Assembly: GCF_963678635.1 (NCBI RefSeq)
Contig: NW_026971359.1
Span: 1-51,024 of the forward strand
Origin: Symsagittifera roscoffensis
Taxonomy: Eukaryota; Xenacoelomorpha; Acoela; Convolutidae
DNA: 51,024 nt
Direction of reading: 5' to 3'
Shown: piece by piece, positions 47,670-51,024 of the stretch
Layout of the letters: each line of letters opens with the position of its first letter
How positions within the stretch are numbered: the first letter of the stretch is position 1
Position numbers and translations under genes: made by a program
The notes under the pieces: generated by a model
The model's database searches: none
What the model saw: the letters and a program-made list of their open reading frames with translations, nothing else
What the model was told of the DNA's origin: nothing

Positions 47670-48281
47670 TTTCCGTTCCTGTTGAACCACTACAATAGAA
47701 TATCTGGTAAAAGTTTGGTACAATATAGCTCTTTCAAGAAATAATTTGCAGTGGAGTTGCCATCGTTGAAAATTTTGTTTTGTTTGATTTTGAGAGATTG
47801 AATAAAAATAGTGAGTAGTTTTAGTTTGACGTACCACTTTTAGTTTTTTATTGCTGGTGGTCTAAGTTTTAGCCAATTACCATAAATTGGGTTTTGTAAA
47901 ACTTTATTTGTTTTCAGGGCTTTTTTAATTAAAGTAGAAATGTGAACGCTTTGAAAATCTATACTTCAAAGAAACAGCATGGCGCCTTTTTATGATACCC
48001 TAAGCACAAATGACAGAAGTTTTACACTTCAAAGAGATAACAGGCATGCCGCCAGGGTTAACCGTTGAAATTTTTGAGCTAAAACGGGAATTTGCCAGAC
48101 AGATTTGACATGTATAACTTAAACTCATAAATTTCCAACTGCAAACAAATTAAAAGTCCCCAATGAAGGTTAAGGAATACCGTAAAAAAATCGTCCGAGT
48201 TAAGCTATTCACCGGCTGGGTAAATCATTCTTAAATTGTCTCTTGACTGATACGGTTGAATAAATTAACCGCTACCCAACT
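47670..48281. other. Divergent intergenic region
   Basis: It separates the reverse-strand Gln-rich gene from the + strand gene starting at 48282, so promoters for both should lie here. No gene or repeat was recognised. The reverse-strand frame that extends to 47837 upstream of MRHRKAS looks like non-coding AT-rich extension. Confidence 0.45.
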
Positions 48282-49203
48282 ATGTACACGCTTCAGAGTG
48301 ATACTAACTTTTTTGATGACTTTCGTGATATTTCTTCAGGAGAAAAACGTATAGTCAGAGTTGGAACAAAAACATTTGAAAAAACAGTTACCTATATTAC
48401 ACTAAAATTGTATAAGAAAACTGACGAAGAAGTGTTCAAAATGTATCAAGCAGTTACTTTGACGACGAAAGTGAAAACGGAGACGATGATGATGAAGAAG
48501 ATTATTCTAACAAAAAATGTCGAGTGGCTTGAGTAAATTGAAAAAAAACCCAGTTTCATTTTTTAATTATCAGATTGGTTGAAGCAATGTATGAACAATC
48601 GCCGGAATACTTTAAACAGTTTCGGAAAAACTTTAAATTTTTTTTCTGAACAATGAACCCGAAGTCTCTGACCTTCCTTCTATTACGAACTTTGCATTTG
48701 CAGTCCAATCAAATCAGAACGAATTTTGTTCCCAATCTCCTGCCAATGGTCACCCACATTACCACGTTCTTATCGAAGTTACAACAGAATGCACTGAAGC
48801 AGTTAACAAGATGACCTTAAAATCTTTTATTGTGCCTTGCCTCCTTTCATCCTTTAAATGTTTGATTATGCGGTGCAGCAATTATCATCTATCAGGACCA
48901 CTGATGGAAAAAATGAAATGGGCTGTTAACTGCAATTCGACTAACAACCTTGACACCGCCGGAGTTTCTTTGCGAAAACGATTGCCGCAGATTTTTTTTG
49001 CATCACAGACTCGATCCATTCAAACTCAAATTGATCTAATTACTAATGTAACCATTGAACGTTTTATTCGAATTTTGAAGGGGGATAATGCTGCTGAATT
49101 TTCAAAAATCATTGATATTATTTTGAGTGGGTTTGGTCGATTAGAGATTGATTCAATTACTTTGTTTCTTAAATTTATAATGGAGAAGAAATACAATTTT
49201 TGA
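48282..49203 (+). pseudogene. Opposite-strand gene with HUH-like motif, interrupted
   Basis: Open frame 48282-48536 starts MYTLQSDTNFFDDFRDISSG. A second frame there reads DDESENGDDDDEEDY, an acidic run. After a T8 run near 48640, a third open stretch (about 48631-49203) contains NGHPHYHVLIEV, then SLRKRLPQIFF and a hydrophobic Ile/Leu-rich end. The H-x-H-hydrophobic motif within a short strand resembles the metal-binding motif of HUH replication endonucleases such as parvovirus NS1 and rolling-circle Rep. No catalytic Tyr motif or helicase domain was identified, so this is tentative. It is the only + strand gene of the right-hand element. A 45-base GT-AG tract (48531-48575) could be an intron. 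Confidence 0.35.
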
Positions 49204-49329
49204 AAAATATTTGTGAGATAATTCCACCGGTATGTGTTCTAGCAACCATAAAACACGTTTTTGTTTAAAAAAATCTATTTTAAATCATTAAAGAAATGCA
49301 GCAGTATCACAAAGTTATAACATCATATG
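49204..49329. other. Convergent gap between HUH-like gene and protease
   Basis: The + strand gene ends at 49203 and the reverse-strand protease ends at 49330, so the two genes converge over 126 AT-rich bases. No polyadenylation hexamer stands out. Confidence 0.5.
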
Positions 49330-49754
49330 TTAAGCAAAACGCATCATGTCATGGTCGTTAACCTTGAAACCTATAGGAAATTTAGATGAAATTATAACAT
49401 GAGCAACATAAATACAATAAAGTCCGCACAAGACCGAGTTAGCTGATTGGATTGGCTTATTCATCAGTATTTGGTTTCCCTCATGGATGGAACGTCTCAT
49501 ATTTTTGTATACATGTGGATAGTTGTGTAGGCTTCGTCCAAGAGGATCTGAAAAAAAAACGATTTGACCACCAGCTTGAGCATACAGTAACCAATGAGTT
49601 CCTGGCTGGTCTGAGTTTGATGCGTTGACTATCATGAAAGTATTGTCGCGTTTCAATATTGTATTAAATGCTAAGTTAGCGGGAAAATGCCGCGAAATCG
49701 ATGTTTCAAATGTTTGCATCGGTTAATAAGCTCAATAATCTGCAAACTGTCCAT
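49330..49754 (-). pseudogene. Adenain-like cysteine protease (Maverick PRO), one frameshift
   Basis: This family matures capsid and core proteins in Mavericks, as adenain does in adenoviruses. The start MDSLQIIELINRCK at 49754 lies 12 bases after the capsid stop. After a frame change near 49705 the 49719-49330 frame continues. Active-site features are readable: SDQPGTHWLLY (His), FFSDPLGRS (acidic residue), PIQSANSVLCGLYC (Gln and Cys). About 141 codons in total, shorter than the roughly 200 of adenain, so the C-terminal part may be trimmed or divergent. It is the only copy in the window with His, acid and Cys all present. The frameshift makes it a probable pseudogene unless it is an assembly error. 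Confidence 0.85.
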
Positions 49755-49766
49755 TTTTTCCCCGAT

Positions 49767-51024
49767 TCAATTCATTAGATTGTTTTTAGCTATTTTTCTA
49801 TCGGAACGCACGTAAACTGTTGATGCACGCTCTCCCATAAAAAGTAACTCTACATTTTCCCCCAGCGGTGCATCAAACTTCAGTTCTACTGAAATGGTGC
49901 AATTGGTCAATTCAGGATGAATAAACTCGTGTGAAGCCTCCTGATTAGATGTGAGATCAAATGCCATAATATAATGATTGTGATAATTAGCCAAACTGAT
50001 TCCATGACTATTGTTAAAAACAAAGTCTAGAGCTTCCAATGTGTTATAGTTTATTCTTTTGTTATCAGTCGTTGACACAGGAGTTCCTGCAATGGGTAGG
50101 CCGTTTCGGTAAACAATGATTTCATCCAGCTGAAACTTTTGATAATGAAACGGGTTTGTTCGGTTAGTATCCAGGTATGCTGTATTCGAGTTCTTTGCCA
50201 AAATCATTTGACAAACTGGCTCTTTGGCAAAAACGTCTTCTTGTCGCCAACTTTGCACACCAGTTGTGGCCAAAAAGGTTTTGGTAAAACTTCAATTTAA
50301 TTGTATATTGCAGGATGTGTTTTCAACAGAGTTTTTTCTATCGATGATAGTACAAAATCTGTTACTGTCATTTTGCGCACATATAGGTTAGCATCAGTGA
50401 TTTGGACTTGGTAATGTGTATTAGCGTGCTCAGACATAATAACAAAGTCATTAGGAGATCGTCTCAGAGAAAATCTCTTTGTAACACCGCTGATAAGATG
50501 TGTGTCGCATGATAAAAAATCACAGGCAATTTTACCAAATAATCGGAATTCGCTTGATGCTGCTACGATTCGCTTACGTTCAGCGACATCTTCAGCTCGC
50601 CCATTAGCACCATCAAACCTGATGGATTATCTTCATAATAATGCCTTGACAAGCAAGCCACGTTTTCTTTGCATCATTCTGTCTCAATGAAACTCTTATG
50701 GGCAAAATTGACATTATTTGTTGAAATTTTTTCTCCATTCAGGGACATGGTGCATTCGGAAAATAAAGACGATAGTGGATTATTAACCAAATATGGTGCG
50801 TCTCGTGGCCCTGCCTCTGTGGCGTGAGTTCGCAGTACATTACCATTATTTTGAACAATGCGTGCTACAATCTCCAAGCGAGTTCGTTGAAGATCAATAA
50901 AGTTGTTTCTATCTCCTAAAACTTCAAATTCGAGCATGGGACCATCAGGTGAATAAGATGGACCAATTTTTTGACTGAATGTATTTTCAAATGTAACGAG
51001 TAGAGGAGGTTTTTCAAATAAATC
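49767..51024 (-). pseudogene. Maverick capsid protein (F54H12.2-like), 5' end beyond window
   Basis: The frame is open at the right edge (DLFEKPPLLVTFENTFS) and reads PMLEFEVLGDRNNFIDLQ and NPLSSLFSECTMSLNGEKI to a break near 50675. A shifted frame carries GRAEDVAERKRIVAASSEF, CDFLSCDTHLISGVTKRF and TDANLYVRKMTVTDFVLSS to a TAA at 50299-50297. The last frame (50273-49767) gives ATTGVQSWRQEDVF, TNPFHYQKF, LALD-like and FDLTSNQEAS blocks and ends MGERASTVYVRSDRK. Block order matches the C. elegans F54H12.2 family of Maverick capsid genes. The protein would assemble the virion shell. At least two frame changes and one stop interrupt it. Major versus minor capsid role is not settled. Confidence 0.82.

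Larger units (their letters stand above)
41291..51024 (-). mobile_element. Inverted Maverick/Polinton element, right end outside the window
   Basis: The reverse strand carries, in order of transcription, capsid (from the window edge to 49767), adenain-like protease (49754-49330), a Gln/Ser/Pro-rich gene (47669-47100) and DNA polymerase B (45669-41352), with one + strand gene at 48282-49203. This combination of polymerase B, adenain-like protease and F54H12.2-like capsid is diagnostic of Mavericks/Polintons. All genes have lesions, fewer per kb than in the array. Integrase and packaging ATPase were not found and may lie beyond the right edge or be lost. Confidence 0.85.

Noticed and set aside
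1-51024. Ribosomal RNA or normal tRNA genes
   Set aside because: No conserved rRNA stretches and no cloverleaf with paired acceptor and T stems were found by eye. The one tRNA-like island is reported only as a weak finding.

Overview
The window looks like AT-rich nuclear DNA of an animal, most likely an invertebrate. There are no operons, few open frames exceed 150 codons, and the one large gene contains a spliceosomal GT-AG intron. Everything recognisable derives from a Maverick/Polinton, the virus-like DNA transposons that carry protein-primed DNA polymerase B, an adenain-like cysteine protease, jelly-roll capsid proteins and a retroviral-type integrase. The species cannot be told from the sequence.

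Layout. Bases 1-7,800 are AT-rich, apparently non-coding flank with a few local duplications. From about 7,815 to 39,745, roughly 32 kb of + strand is a head-to-tail array of decayed and shuffled Maverick pieces. They are the capsid gene (C. elegans F54H12.2-like family), the adenain-like protease that directly follows it, a Lys-rich segment upstream of the capsid, a probable integrase, and an unrecognised segment behind the integrase. The array includes a near-perfect triplication of a 1,887/1,888-bp unit (about 10,318-15,961), a mosaic zone (16-23.5 kb), and a higher-order array of a 2.63-kb unit repeated four to five times (23,481-37,413). All the array proteases that I compared share the same damaged active site, so the amplified unit was probably already dead.

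From 41.3 kb to the right edge lies a second, better preserved Maverick in the opposite orientation. It contains an interrupted polymerase B gene (45,669-41,352), a broken Gln/Ser/Pro-rich gene with a basic nuclear-localisation-like tail (47,669-47,100), a + strand interrupted frame with a HUH-like motif (48,282-49,203), a protease (49,754-49,330) and a capsid gene running off the edge (51,024-49,767). In the protease copy His, acidic residue, Gln and Cys can be read. The polymerase keeps exonuclease motifs and palm motifs A and B, but the stretch that should carry motif C is missing, and it has several frameshifts and stops.

How the parts relate. The capsid-protease order and the short gap between them are the same in the array and in the right-hand element, so both come from one element family. 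Because the two lie in opposite orientation, transcripts of the array and of the right-hand element would be partly complementary. No packaging ATPase and no terminal inverted repeats were found. Most calls rest on comparing copies with each other and on remembered family motifs; no database search was possible.
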